Source: Metabacillus indicus LMG 22858 (lineage in GTDB: Bacteria; Bacillota; Bacilli; Bacillales; Bacillaceae). From it: a stretch of DNA of 64,000 nt. The stretch lies in the NCBI RefSeq assembly GCF_000708755.2, contig NZ_JGVU02000002.1, positions 1,674,001 to 1,738,000 of the forward strand. The letters are read 5' to 3'. Below, one piece after another: positions 43,679 to 52,361 of the stretch. Position numbers and translations under genes: made by a program. Under the pieces are notes generated by a model that was not told where the DNA came from, did no database searches, and saw only the letters and a program-made list of their open reading frames with translations. Within the stretch, counting starts at the first letter, position 1, and each line of letters starts with the position of its first letter.

Positions 43679-45238
43679 TTACTTCACATCCATTGTATGA
43701 GTTAGGATATAATACTCCTCAGCTGTAGGATTAAAGTTTTGAACCCGCTTGTTCACCCCTACAAGAATGTTTGGATAAACGGCATAGCTGTGTGCGAATT
43801 CTTTGTTGATGATTCCTGCTGCATCCCTTGTCAGCTGTGTTCTTTTATCTAAATCGGTGGTTGTATTCAGTTCTTTGATCAGTTCATTCAGTTCCGGGAT
43901 TGAAATTTTGCCTACGTTTAAAGCACCTGTTTTCGTAAAGGCTGTATTCAGGAAGTAGCTCCCATCTCCCCGGGGAGACGTATTGTTGCTGTATGTAGCA
44001 AGATCCCAGTCTTTATTTTCAACAAGGTGTGTATCTGCATTTTCAACATTTTTAATTTCGATATCAATTCCTGCTTTTGCTGCATCTGACTGCAGAAGCT
44101 GTGCGATAAGCGGAAGTTCCGGACGTGCTTTATACGTAATGAGTTCAAGCTTGAGGGGCTGTCCGTCTTTTTCCATTTTCCCCTGGCCATTCTCTTTGTA
44201 GCCTGCTTCAGCAAGCAGTTCTTTGGCTTTATCAACATTCACTGCTTTCACTTCATCCTTTATACCAAATGGAAGGGTGCTGTTGAACGGGCCATTTGCA
44301 GGAATCCCGTGTCCAAGCATAATGTCTTCTGCTGCGCTCTTGCGGTCAAGGAGCAAGTCAAGGGCTTCTCTCACCTTAACATCTGACACTTTAGGGCTTT
44401 GCTGATTGTATAAAATAAAATGGGCTCTAAGGCCAGGTACAGATTCAACCTTCAGTTCTTTATCTTTTTCGATTGGCTCAATGCCTTCTGCCGGAATGTT
44501 GTAAACGACATCTGCTTCTTTAGATTGAAAAGCAAGTGATCTTACGTTGGCATCTTCATTAAATTTAATGACTGCTTCACTGACCTTAGGCTCTCCTGCC
44601 CAATAGCCGCTGAATTTTTCAACCTGTACTTCTTGATTTGAAATGAATGTTTTGACTTTAAACGGACCTGTACCAACTGGGGCATTGTTAAACTCTTCTT
44701 CGCCCATCTCTTTTTCAGCTTCTGTGTTTACAATCGATGTATACGGGTTAACAAGCTCGGAAGGAAGAGCAGGATATGGTTCTGTGGTTGTAATAGAAAG
44801 CGTTTGTCCGTCTGCTTCCATTGATTGTATTTTCAGCGAATCTCCAAGTGATTCGTTAACAGCAGCACTTCTCTCCAGAGAAGCCTTGACTGCCGCAGCA
44901 TCAAGTTTTTTTCCGTCCTGAAATTTAACCTCATCACGGATTGTGAATGTCCAGTTCACATTATCTTCTGTCTCCCATTTTTCAGCGAGCCAGCCTTCGA
45001 TCTTAGAATTTTCGTCAAGCTTTAGAAGCGTCTCTGTCACTCCTGCACGGATTGGGGTAAATCCAGTGTGAGGATCCATGTTCGGCGACTTAAAGCTGAA
45101 GATCATTGATACCTTCTTATCCTTTTCTTCTTTTTCAGGATCAGCTTGGCTATTTTCAGCAGAACATCCTGCAGCTGCAAGAATACATAAGCCTATTAAA
45201 ATAGCAATCAAGCTTTTTGAACCACTAAACGATTTCAT
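43679..45238 (-). CDS. cntA: Metallophore-binding lipoprotein (CntA-like, SBP family 5)
   Basis: A 519-aa binding protein of the Opp/Nik family. Signal sequence with lipobox (LAAAGCSAEN, Cys about 24), then MIFSFKSPNMDPHTGF and NAPVGTGPFKVK, features of NikA/CntA-like proteins. In S. aureus CntA binds metal-staphylopine complexes and related genes bind other nicotianamine-like ligands. AAGGGTGG lies 8 bases before the ATG at 45238; upstream in-frame codons are leader. A Zur box lies 29 bases upstream. First gene of the import operon. Confidence 0.82.
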   Translation of the reverse strand: MKSFSGSKSLIAILIGLCILAAAGCSAENSQADPEKEEKDKKVSMIFSFKSPNMDPHTGFTPIRAGVTETLLKLDENSKIEGWLAEKWETEDNVNWTFTIRDEVKFQDGKKLDAAAVKASLERSAAVNESLGDSLKIQSMEADGQTLSITTTEPYPALPSELVNPYTSIVNTEAEKEMGEEEFNNAPVGTGPFKVKTFISNQEVQVEKFSGYWAGEPKVSEAVIKFNEDANVRSLAFQSKEADVVYNIPAEGIEPIEKDKELKVESVPGLRAHFILYNQQSPKVSDVKVREALDLLLDRKSAAEDIMLGHGIPANGPFNSTLPFGIKDEVKAVNVDKAKELLAEAGYKENGQGKMEKDGQPLKLELITYKARPELPLIAQLLQSDAAKAGIDIEIKNVENADTHLVENKDWDLATYSNNTSPRGDGSYFLNTAFTKTGALNVGKISIPELNELIKELNTTTDLDKRTQLTRDAAGIINKEFAHSYAVYPNILVGVNKRVQNFNPTAEEYYILTHTMDVK

Positions 45239-45263
45239 CACATCTACCACCCTTGAACATTTT

Positions 45264-45285
45264 AATTCGTAATAATTACGATTTA
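45264..45285 (-). promoter_or_regulatory. Zur box of the metallophore import operon
   Basis: TCGTAATAATTACGA (45267-45281) is a perfect palindrome centred at 45274 and matches the Zur core exactly. It lies between the exporter gene and cntA, showing a second transcription start in the locus. Confidence 0.9.
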
Positions 45286-45319
45286 CATTAGTAAATATTA
45301 CTAGCTTCTTGAACAACGG

Positions 45320-46207
45320 TCAATGCCCATTTTTTAAAACAGAAGACGCGCGCCCCTGCACCCCAGCCGTTCTTCTTTTCATCATAGACAGCAGAACACA
45401 TGAAGCAACAATCAAGATACCGCCTGAAATGGTGAGTGCATCCGGTATCTCTGACCAGAATAAAAAGCCCCACAATGCATTGAAGACAATTCCTATATAC
45501 CTGGTCATTTCCACAACAACAATATTTTCATGGGTGAAAGCTTTCGTCAGGAAAATTTGGCCAAGAAGGGACACAACACCAATGCAAATTAAGTAAAAGC
45601 CTTCAATCAGTGACGGCACGACAAATTCGTTCCACATGAGCGGAATGGAAAGAACCGTTCCTGTTGCGAGAAAATAAAAAACAATTTCATAAGACGGATG
45701 TGTTTTGCTCAGATACCGAATAGATGTTGCTGCTCCTGCAGCAAACAGAGCACTTAATACTCCGACAAGAGCATACACCGAGAAAGACGAGAATTGGAAC
45801 GGCTTAATCAAGAGTATTCCTCCAAGAAAAACAAGGGGAAGAACATAAAAGGTTGATTTTGAGACCTTTTCCTTTAAAAAAACCGCTGAGAGGAAAAAGA
45901 CGAAAATAGTTGATAAGTGTGCAAGAATACTTGCATCAGCAAGCGGTATTTTTGAAATGGTAAAAAAGTAAGCATATAGATACAATGCACCGAGCATTCC
46001 TCTTAAAAAGAGCATGGGCACGCCCTTTTTTGAAAAGGCGGTTTTGCTTTGCCTCATCATTACAAAAATGATGACAGTGCCGATCAAGCTTCTGAAAAAC
46101 ATGATTTCTGAAGCAGGAATATTCAGGCTGACCGCTTTAACAAGGGCATTCATCACACTGAAAACGAGTGAGGATAAAACGGCAAGCAAGACCCCATTCT
46201 TCAGCAT
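45320..46207 (-). CDS. EamA/DMT-family exporter (CntI-like)
   Basis: A 295-aa protein with ten transmembrane helices in two EamA repeats (VFSVMNALVKAVSLN and ALFAAGAATSIRYLS). It overlaps the opine dehydrogenase gene by 7 bases. In Pseudomonas an EamA protein (CntI) exports pseudopaline, whereas S. aureus uses the MFS protein CntE; the position here implies metallophore export. Substrate is inferred from context only. Confidence 0.8.
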   Translation of the reverse strand: MLKNGVLLAVLSSLVFSVMNALVKAVSLNIPASEIMFFRSLIGTVIIFVMMRQSKTAFSKKGVPMLFLRGMLGALYLYAYFFTISKIPLADASILAHLSTIFVFFLSAVFLKEKVSKSTFYVLPLVFLGGILLIKPFQFSSFSVYALVGVLSALFAAGAATSIRYLSKTHPSYEIVFYFLATGTVLSIPLMWNEFVVPSLIEGFYLICIGVVSLLGQIFLTKAFTHENIVVVEMTRYIGIVFNALWGFLFWSEIPDALTISGGILIVASCVLLSMMKRRTAGVQGRASSVLKNGH

Positions 46208-47463
46208 GTTTCTTCCCTCCCTTCAGGAATATAATTTTCAAACGAAGCGTGATGTGTTTGGCTGAACCGTGCCGCTTCCTCTTCAAACGCCCTTAGCAAT
46301 GAATGAGCCACAGGCATAGAAATGCCTGCCTTAACAGCAAGTTCAGTCACCAGTTTCAGCTTATGGTAATCTTCAAGCGGAACTCTTGGAAGCACCCATT
46401 TTCCTGACCTCGCCCGCTTTACCTGGGCAAACGGCACCTTTGAAAAATCAAAGTACGTTCCATTCTCATCTGGAGCGGAAAAAGGGTCAATTAAAATAGA
46501 CGTGTATCTGATGTACAGCAAATATTCCTGCTTCTCCGGACTAAACGTCGGGAACTGGCAGATATCATTTCTTGAGAGCGTGTATTCGTGTACTGGATAG
46601 TTATCATCATTTAAAAATTCCAAAAGGTTAATAGGCTTTGCTCCCAAACAGGAAGCAACTTCGGAAAGCTCTTTCCAAAGACCGTTCATAGCCTTTATCG
46701 CGTGCTGGCTAATTGGCCCTTCCGGATATAGCTTGTACATGGATTTAACAGACTTGTCTTCTCTCAAAATCTCTCTCAACGCAACAGGGTTCATGAATAA
46801 TGGCGGATGAACATAGGTTGTTATGCTTCTTGCCTCGGCTTCAACTGCTGATGAAAGAATTTCCGCTTCAGGACCGATACTTCTTATAAAGTCAGCCAGG
46901 ACATGAGCAAAGCTGCTGTTTTTGTATCGGGACCCCACATAGACTTTTTTCTTCACAGCTTTTGTGTAAGCTGTGAACGGGTCTTCTGCTGGAAGCTTTG
47001 TCGCTGCATAATATGCAGACAGGCTGATAACCTCTATATCTAATGCCAGCTTCTCGATGATCGTTGAAGCAGAGCCGATTCCCGGAGAAAGAAGAACCAC
47101 TCGTTTTGCCCTTTTCAGATTCTTTAGGTTCAACTCTTTTAAAACTTCAATGTATGTATGGCTTGGCGTGCATAGGATAATCGTCTCCCATAAATCGTTC
47201 ACTTCACCTAAAGATGGGTAAAAATAATGAATGCGGGTTTTTCCATTCAAATTTTGATCTAAGTGGGGAGCAAATAAGGAGGACACTTCAAATCCATTTC
47301 GTTCAAAGTATTCCTGAAGCTGTTCAGAATGTTCCCCGGCCCGGTTGGCTAAGCCCAATTTATTTGAGTACTCTCCTTTTCCAGCTTGGACCGCAGCGGC
47401 AAAGGCTGCCGGTCCAGCCCCCGCAATCAGCGTGTTCCCAAAAGAATTCGATTTAAAGGTCAT
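46201..47463 (-). CDS. cntM: Opine (staphylopine/pseudopaline-type) dehydrogenase CntM
   Basis: A 420-aa NAD(P)H-dependent dehydrogenase. Rossmann start NTLIAGAGPAAFAAAVQAG (about 10-28); ILCTPSHTY (about 97), SLSAYYAATK (about 147-156) and VHPPLFMNP (about 225) are segments shared with opine and staphylopine dehydrogenases. It would reductively condense the aminobutyrate-histidine product of CntL with a 2-oxoacid (pyruvate or 2-oxoglutarate). The residue in YYAATK may correspond to the specificity position. The ATG overlaps the cntL stop by 4 bases. Confidence 0.85.
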   Translation of the reverse strand: MTFKSNSFGNTLIAGAGPAAFAAAVQAGKGEYSNKLGLANRAGEHSEQLQEYFERNGFEVSSLFAPHLDQNLNGKTRIHYFYPSLGEVNDLWETIILCTPSHTYIEVLKELNLKNLKRAKRVVLLSPGIGSASTIIEKLALDIEVISLSAYYAATKLPAEDPFTAYTKAVKKKVYVGSRYKNSSFAHVLADFIRSIGPEAEILSSAVEAEARSITTYVHPPLFMNPVALREILREDKSVKSMYKLYPEGPISQHAIKAMNGLWKELSEVASCLGAKPINLLEFLNDDNYPVHEYTLSRNDICQFPTFSPEKQEYLLYIRYTSILIDPFSAPDENGTYFDFSKVPFAQVKRARSGKWVLPRVPLEDYHKLKLVTELAVKAGISMPVAHSLLRAFEEEAARFSQTHHASFENYIPEGREETC

Positions 47464-48281
47464 GAATATTCGACTTCCTTTCCTGTCAATGCCTCCACTT
47501 TTTTTGTCAGAATCAGCGTATCGTAGAAACGTTTATCCTGGTAAACCGTTTCAGTTTTCCAAACAGACTCCGGCGAATCATAATAGGGATAGTTAAAAAT
47601 AGATTTCAGGCCATTTCCATACCGCAGAACAACTTTGGCTCCACACGGAAGAAGGGATGCAAGCTGCTCAATAATCGCCTTTTTCTCTTCCACAAGGGAA
47701 GCAATTATGACATGCGTGGCTCTTTTGATGGCAGGCAGTTTTGAAACCGGCTCGCTTGTAAACCGAACATTCTCTTTTAGTCCAGACAGACAGGCGATAT
47801 CCCTGCCCATTGCCACAGCTTCTTCATCAATATCCAGGCATGTCAGACGAGCGCCTGTTTCTTTGGCAATGGTTAGCGCAGAAAGAGGAAACGCACCTGA
47901 CCCTATAAAGAAAACCTCTGATGTCCCTGAGATTCCGCACTTGACAGCATCCTCTTTTACAGCAGAGGAAAGAGCTGAAAAATAGCCTGACATATCGGCA
48001 TTGCTCCTCGACGTGCAGACAGATTGATGTTTTTCCAGGGCAGCTACCGCAGCGGAAGATGTTTCTCTCAGAAGGCTGGCATATTTTCTGATCTCCATAT
48101 CACTTTCCCATAAACGCCATTGTTTTTCGTTTTTATCATCCATGACAAATGCAGAAAGTTCGTCCAGTTTTTCTGTCAGCATTTCACAGCACGGGCTGCT
48201 TTTTTTAATAAAGGCCGATAGCTCTGCTATTTCGTGCAAAAGCATTTTTATGGACACTAAAAACGTATACTTGTCTTCCAA
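47460..48281 (-). CDS. cntL: Nicotianamine synthase-like enzyme CntL
   Basis: A 273-aa bacterial nicotianamine synthase homologue of the CntL type (S. aureus CntL is about 272 aa). It has an N-terminal helical domain and a Rossmann-like SAM domain with EVFFIGSGAFPLSALTIA (about 117-134) and LTCLDIDEEAVAMG (about 142). It transfers the aminobutyrate part of SAM to histidine. No histidine racemase gene (cntK) is present, so L-His is the expected acceptor. TTG start 7 bases after AGGAG; the TTG five codons earlier lies within the RBS. First gene of cntL-cntM-exporter, with a Zur box directly upstream. Confidence 0.85.
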   Translation of the reverse strand: MEDKYTFLVSIKMLLHEIAELSAFIKKSSPCCEMLTEKLDELSAFVMDDKNEKQWRLWESDMEIRKYASLLRETSSAAVAALEKHQSVCTSRSNADMSGYFSALSSAVKEDAVKCGISGTSEVFFIGSGAFPLSALTIAKETGARLTCLDIDEEAVAMGRDIACLSGLKENVRFTSEPVSKLPAIKRATHVIIASLVEEKKAIIEQLASLLPCGAKVVLRYGNGLKSIFNYPYYDSPESVWKTETVYQDKRFYDTLILTKKVEALTGKEVEYS

Positions 48282-48294
48282 ACTACCTCTCCTC

Positions 48295-48347
48295 AAAACG
48301 TAATAATTACGATTTGAAGTGTATCATTCCCTTCTTTCTACCGTCAA
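48295..48347 (-). promoter_or_regulatory. Promoter and Zur box of the zincophore biosynthesis operon
   Basis: On the minus strand TTGACG (48347-48342) and TACACT (48323-48318) are 18 bases apart. The perfect core CGTAATAATTACG (48299-48311, centre 48305) follows immediately, covering the predicted start point. Confidence 0.85.
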
Positions 48348-48363
48348 TCAGGTAAAAAGGCTC

Positions 48364-48397
48364 AAAAAAACAGCGCCCTGCATCGCAAGGCACTGTT
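48364..48397 (-). terminator. Terminator of luxS
   Basis: On the minus strand AACAGTGCCT pairs with AGGGCGCTGTT around TGCGATGC, followed by TTTTTTT. Confidence 0.82.
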
Positions 48398-48405
48398 CTC
48401 TGTTC

Positions 48406-48879
48406 TTATCCAAAAACTTTAGCAAGGTCTTCTTTATCCTGATCAAGCCAGAAACGCATGAGGCGCTTGGCTCCTTCTAAATCATGAAGTTTAGCCTGGC
48501 CGCACTGCTTTTCGTTGGCTGCAGGAATTTCAGTGATTTCAATCGCATCTTTTAATGTGTCTTCTAAAAGATCGATAATTTCTTCAACCTTCGGCTCGCC
48601 GCTTACTACAAGGTAGTAGCCGGTCTGGCAGCCCATTGGCGAGATGTCGATAATATCAAAGTGATCGTACTTTTCTGCATGCGTGCGGATATTGAATGCA
48701 AGCAAATGCTCAAGGGTGTGGATCACATCCGGCTTCATCGCCTGCTTATTCGGCTGGCAAAAGCGGATATCAAATTTATTAACAAGTCCGTCTGTTCCTA
48801 CTTTATGAACGCCGCAATGTCTGACATACGGGGCAACGACTGCATTATGATCAAGGTCAAAGCTTTCAACTGATGGCAT
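48406..48879 (-). CDS. luxS: S-ribosylhomocysteine lyase
   Basis: A 157-aa metalloenzyme cleaving S-ribosylhomocysteine to homocysteine and DPD, the AI-2 precursor. Metal ligands: HTLEH (about 54 and 58) and Cys in [10 protein letters not shown] (about 127); catalytic Cys in GCQTGYYL (about 84). Same length as B. subtilis LuxS. GGAGTGG precedes the ATG. Monocistronic; upstream the yidD gene is divergent. Confidence 0.96.
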   Translation of the reverse strand: MPSVESFDLDHNAVVAPYVRHCGVHKVGTDGLVNKFDIRFCQPNKQAMKPDVIHTLEHLLAFNIRTHAEKYDHFDIIDISPMGCQTGYYLVVSGEPKVEEIIDLLEDTLKDAIEITEIPAANEKQCGQAKLHDLEGAKRLMRFWLDQDKEDLAKVFG

Positions 48880-49018
48880 AGTACCACTCCTTTATTACGT
48901 CTCTTTTTATCATACAATTAATCCCGATAAAATTCATCACTTTTGTCTGAATAAGTGTTTCCAATTTTAACTTTTTCCCACTTGCAGTATACTTAAGGCA
49001 TACAGAGAGGTGATTAAA

Positions 49019-49249
49019 ATGAAACAGCTGTTTATCGCACTGATCCGGTTTTATCAGAAATTCCTGTCGCCGCTGAAACCCCCGTCCTGCCGTTTCTATC
49101 CGACCTGCTCCCATTACGGGCTAGAATCCGTCAAACGGTTTGGGGCTTTAAAAGGCGGTTATCTGACCGTAAAGAGAATCCTTAAGTGCCATCCTTTTCA
49201 TCCCGGGGGCTTTGATCCGGTTCCGGAAAAAAAGGATCAGACTCCGTAG
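49019..49249 (+). CDS. yidD: Membrane insertion efficiency factor YidD
   Basis: A 76-aa YidD family protein (B. subtilis YtjA): [37 protein letters not shown] and [14 protein letters not shown] are diagnostic, including three conserved Cys and the HPGG motif. Assists YidC/Oxa-type insertion. GAGGTGA lies 5 bases before the ATG at 49019. Its last 13 bases overlap the end of the convergent carbonic anhydrase gene. Confidence 0.93.
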   Translation: MKQLFIALIRFYQKFLSPLKPPSCRFYPTCSHYGLESVKRFGALKGGYLTVKRILKCHPFHPGGFDPVPEKKDQTP

Positions 49250-49800
49250 CCGTCCACTACTAAATCAAGCTTTCCTGTAGACGGATCTATCACAAGACCG
49301 TGTACAGGAACATCACCCGGAAGCAATGGGTGATTGCGGATAACGTCTACACTGTGTTTTACACTGTCTTCGACTTTATTAAACCCTTTCAGCCAATCAT
49401 CAAGCTGAATTCCTGAATAACGGAGCGTATCAATTTTATCCTGGGTAATTCCCCGGTTTTTTGCTTTTTCAAGAAATGACTCCGGATTCAGGGCACTCAT
49501 GCCGCAGTCATGGTGTCCGACAACGCATACTTCGTCTGCGCCAAGCTCCATAACAGCTACAAGAATACTTCTCATGATGCTTCCAAACGGATGGGCAACA
49601 ATTGCTCCGGCACTTTTGACAATTTTAACATCGCCGTTCTTGACGTTCATTGCCTGCGGAAGAAGCTCGACAAGTCTTGTATCCATACAAGTTAAAATGA
49701 CCATTTTTTTGTCAGGAAATTTTGTCGTCTGATATTTTTCGTAGTCTTTCTTCTCTACAAACTGGGAATTGTGTTCAATAATTTCTTCTAACAATCTCAT
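49237..49800 (-). CDS. ytiB: Beta-carbonic anhydrase YtiB
   Basis: A 187-aa beta-class carbonic anhydrase interconverting CO2 and bicarbonate. Zinc and catalytic residues: LTCMDTRL (Cys about 37, Asp/Arg dyad) and [10 protein letters not shown] (His about 94, Cys about 97). The dimer-forming N-terminal helix [12 protein letters not shown] is present. AAGGAGA precedes the ATG by 8 bases. The 3' end overlaps yidD, so no separate terminator exists between them. Confidence 0.92.
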   Translation of the reverse strand: MRLLEEIIEHNSQFVEKKDYEKYQTTKFPDKKMVILTCMDTRLVELLPQAMNVKNGDVKIVKSAGAIVAHPFGSIMRSILVAVMELGADEVCVVGHHDCGMSALNPESFLEKAKNRGITQDKIDTLRYSGIQLDDWLKGFNKVEDSVKHSVDVIRNHPLLPGDVPVHGLVIDPSTGKLDLVVDGYGV

Positions 49801-49875
49801 CTGCTATTCTCCTTATAAAGTGGTATAGTTTGGCTGCATGTAATAGGCAGCTTTTTATTTACTATATCATAACAC

Positions 49876-49928
49876 TTGTTTTTTAGGCGCGTTTTACTAT
49901 ATGATGTAAATCGTAATAATTACTATTT
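49876..49928 (+). promoter_or_regulatory. Promoter and Zur box of zagA
   Basis: TTGTTT (49876-49881) and TATGAT (49900-49905) are 18 bases apart, followed by AAATCGTAAT-A-ATTACTATTT (49908-49928), one mismatch from a perfect palindrome. Confidence 0.85.
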
Positions 49929-49948
49929 AAAAAAACTGGAGGATTATG

Positions 49949-51124
49949 ATGAGCAAACAAATTCCCGTTACGGTTTTAAGCGGATACCTTGGAGCCGGAA
50001 AAACGACCCTTTTAAAGCACATTCTTGAGAACAAAGAAAACAGGCGGATTGCCGTGATTGTCAATGATATGAGCGAAATCAACATTGACGGCAGCCTGAT
50101 TAAAAATAGCGTCAGCCGTACAGAAGAAAAACTGGTGGAAATGCAAAACGGCTGCATATGCTGTACGCTGCGCGAGGATTTGATGATTGAAGTCGAGCGT
50201 CTGGTGAAGGAAGGAAACATCGACTATATCGTTATCGAATCATCCGGCATCAGCGAACCTGTGCCTGTTGCCCAGACATTTACCTATATTGATGAAGAGA
50301 TAGGCATTGATCTTTCTGCCTTCTGCCGCTTAGATACAATGGTAACGGTTGTGGACGGGAACCGCTTCTGGGAGGATTTCTCTTCTGGTGAAAATCTTCT
50401 GGACCGGAAACAGGGAACAGATGAAAACGATACAAGAGAAGTCATTGACCTGCTGATCGACCAGATTGAATTCGCAGACGTTCTACTCCTGAACAAAACT
50501 GATTTGCTGGAAGAAGAGGATGTAAATGAATTATATGGTGTACTTAGAAAATTAAATCCGGATGCAAAGATTATAAAAACCGCCTTCAGCCATGTATCTC
50601 TGGCTGAAATTATGGACACAAACAGCTTTGATTTTGAAAAAGCAAGCCAGTCCGCCGGCTGGATCAAGGAACTCAATGAAGAGCATGTGCCGGAGACAGA
50701 GGAATACGGCATTTCTTCCTTTGTTTACAGAAGACGGAAGCCGTTTCATCCTGAGCGGTTTATGGCATGGCTTGAGAATTGGCCGCAGGATGTCGTAAGA
50801 GCGAAAGGCTTTTTCTGGCTTGCATCAAGAAATGATACATCCGGCCTTCTGTCCCAGGCAGGTACATCCATCATGATTCAGGGCGCAGGAGAATGGGTTG
50901 CCGCCTATACGGAGGAAGAGCGGATTCAAACCCTTCAGGAAGAGCCTGAGCTGCTTGAGCGCTGGGACGCGGAATTTGGAGACCGCATGACAGAACTTGT
51001 TTTCATCGGTATTGATCTTAATCGTTCTGATGTGGAAGCCTCACTTGACGAATGTCTTCTGATAGAAGAAGAAATGAAATCAGACTGGTCCTCCATGCGT
51101 GACCCGCTTCCTGCTTTTTCATAA
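49949..51124 (+). CDS. zagA: COG0523 zinc metallochaperone GTPase ZagA/YciC
   Basis: A 391-aa CobW/COG0523 GTPase of YciC length. Walker A GYLGAGKTTL (about 11-20), the metal-binding GCICC (about 66-70), ESSGISEP (Walker B region), and NKTD (GTP base recognition, about 168). The C-terminal CobW_C domain includes RAKGFFWLASR. ZagA of B. subtilis delivers zinc to FolE under limitation. The second ATG at 49949 is 6-7 bases after GGAGG and is preferred. A Zur box lies just upstream. Confidence 0.9.
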   Translation: MSKQIPVTVLSGYLGAGKTTLLKHILENKENRRIAVIVNDMSEINIDGSLIKNSVSRTEEKLVEMQNGCICCTLREDLMIEVERLVKEGNIDYIVIESSGISEPVPVAQTFTYIDEEIGIDLSAFCRLDTMVTVVDGNRFWEDFSSGENLLDRKQGTDENDTREVIDLLIDQIEFADVLLLNKTDLLEEEDVNELYGVLRKLNPDAKIIKTAFSHVSLAEIMDTNSFDFEKASQSAGWIKELNEEHVPETEEYGISSFVYRRRKPFHPERFMAWLENWPQDVVRAKGFFWLASRNDTSGLLSQAGTSIMIQGAGEWVAAYTEEERIQTLQEEPELLERWDAEFGDRMTELVFIGIDLNRSDVEASLDECLLIEEEMKSDWSSMRDPLPAFS

Positions 51125-51165
51125 TTGTGAGAATGGTTTTTCTTTTTCCATCAGAGTATTTACGG

Positions 51166-51194
51166 TTCTCAAATCGTAAGTATTACGATATAAT
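51166..51194 (+). promoter_or_regulatory. Promoter and Zur box of znuA
   Basis: TATAAT (51189-51194) with a weak TTCTCA 17 bases upstream. CGTAAGTATTACG (51175-51187, centre 51181) lies between the two, one base from the consensus core. Confidence 0.82.
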
Positions 51195-51245
51195 GTGATA
51201 GGAAATGATGAAACCAACGAAATATTTATATATAAGGAGCTTACA

Positions 51246-52331
51246 ATGAGAAAAAAAGGATTATCAATGGCACTGGCACTGCTGCTTGGAACAGCTCTTG
51301 CAGGCTGTGCAGACAGCGGAAATGAAACACCCGGAGACGATAAGGACAAGCTGAAGGTTTATACTACGATCTTCCCTGTTCAGGATTTTGCTGAAAAAAT
51401 CGGAGGAGACGCTGTAGAGGTTGAAAGTGTCTATCCTGCGAATGCAGACGCCCATACATTTGAACCTTCTACAAAAGATATGGTTGCCATGGCTGAAGCG
51501 GATGCCTTTATCTACTCAGGCGTCGGACTTGAGGGATTTGCTGAAAAAGCAACTGAAACCCTGCAGTCAGAAGATGTGAAAATCATTAAAGCCGGTGAAG
51601 GAATTGAGCTTGCTGATTCCTCTCATAACGAAGAAGCGCATGATGAAGAAGAAGGACATGATGATCATGCTCATGAGGAAGAACATGCTTCTGAAGAGGG
51701 ACATGACGACCACGCTCATGAGGAAGAACATGCTTCTGAAAAGGGACATGACGACCATGCTAAAGAAGAGGAGCATGCAGCTGAAGAAGAACACGCTCAT
51801 GACCATGGAGACAAAGATCCTCATATCTGGCTTGATCCAGCTCTTGCCATCCAAATGGCTGAGAACATCAAAAACGGCCTGACAGAGCTTCATCCGGAAT
51901 CAAAAGAAGAATTCGAGAAGAATTTTAATGCACTTAAAGCAGACTTAGAAAAACTGGATGCTGATTACAAAGAAACCATTGGTGCCGCCAAGAATAAAGA
52001 AATACTGGTATCTCATGCAGCGTATGGCTACTGGGAAAGTCGCTACGGCATTGAACAGATAAGCGTTTTAGGACTTTCTCCAACACAGGAGCCATCACAA
52101 AAGCAGCTTCAGACCATCGTTGAAACAGCTAAAGAAAACAAGATCAATTATGTGATCTTTGAAAATAACGTCAACAGCAAAATTGCAGACATTGTGAAAA
52201 ATGAAATTGGCGCAGAAAGCCTGACCCTATCCAATCTTGAGTCTATTTCAGAAGAAGATGCTAAAAATAATGAAGATTATTTCAGCATTATGAAGCGCAA
52301 TCTTGAAACGTTAAAGACTGCTCTTCAATAA
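51246..52331 (+). CDS. znuA: Zinc-binding lipoprotein ZnuA/AdcA with His-rich repeat
   Basis: A 361-aa cluster A-I zinc-binding protein. Signal peptide with lipobox ALAGCADS (Cys about 20). The mature part opens KVYTTIFPVQDFAEKIGGD; metal ligands are expected in ADAHTFEP (His), HIWLDP (His) and VSHAAYGYW (His). Between helices lies an acidic His-rich loop (about 129-192) made of three 15-aa repeats of the type EGHDDHAHEEEHASE. AAGGAG lies 6 bases before the ATG at 51246. No ATPase or permease gene accompanies it, and terminator sequence follows, so it acts with components encoded elsewhere. Confidence 0.92.
   Translation: MRKKGLSMALALLLGTALAGCADSGNETPGDDKDKLKVYTTIFPVQDFAEKIGGDAVEVESVYPANADAHTFEPSTKDMVAMAEADAFIYSGVGLEGFAEKATETLQSEDVKIIKAGEGIELADSSHNEEAHDEEEGHDDHAHEEEHASEEGHDDHAHEEEHASEKGHDDHAKEEEHAAEEEHAHDHGDKDPHIWLDPALAIQMAENIKNGLTELHPESKEEFEKNFNALKADLEKLDADYKETIGAAKNKEILVSHAAYGYWESRYGIEQISVLGLSPTQEPSQKQLQTIVETAKENKINYVIFENNVNSKIADIVKNEIGAESLTLSNLESISEEDAKNNEDYFSIMKRNLETLKTALQ
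51651..51785 (+). repeat. 45-bp tandem repeat, 3 copies, within znuA
   Basis: Copies at 51651-51695, 51696-51740 and 51741-51785, each 15 codons of His, Glu, Asp; the first two are nearly identical, the third has diverged. In-frame expansion of the zinc-collecting loop. Confidence 0.9.
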
Positions 52332-52361
52332 AAATCCCGGCCAGCTTGGCCGGGATTTTTA
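52329..52361. terminator. Bidirectional terminator between znuA and the COG0523 gene
   Basis: AAAAATCCCGGCC and GGCCGGGATTTTT pair perfectly around AGCTT. Confidence 0.9.
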
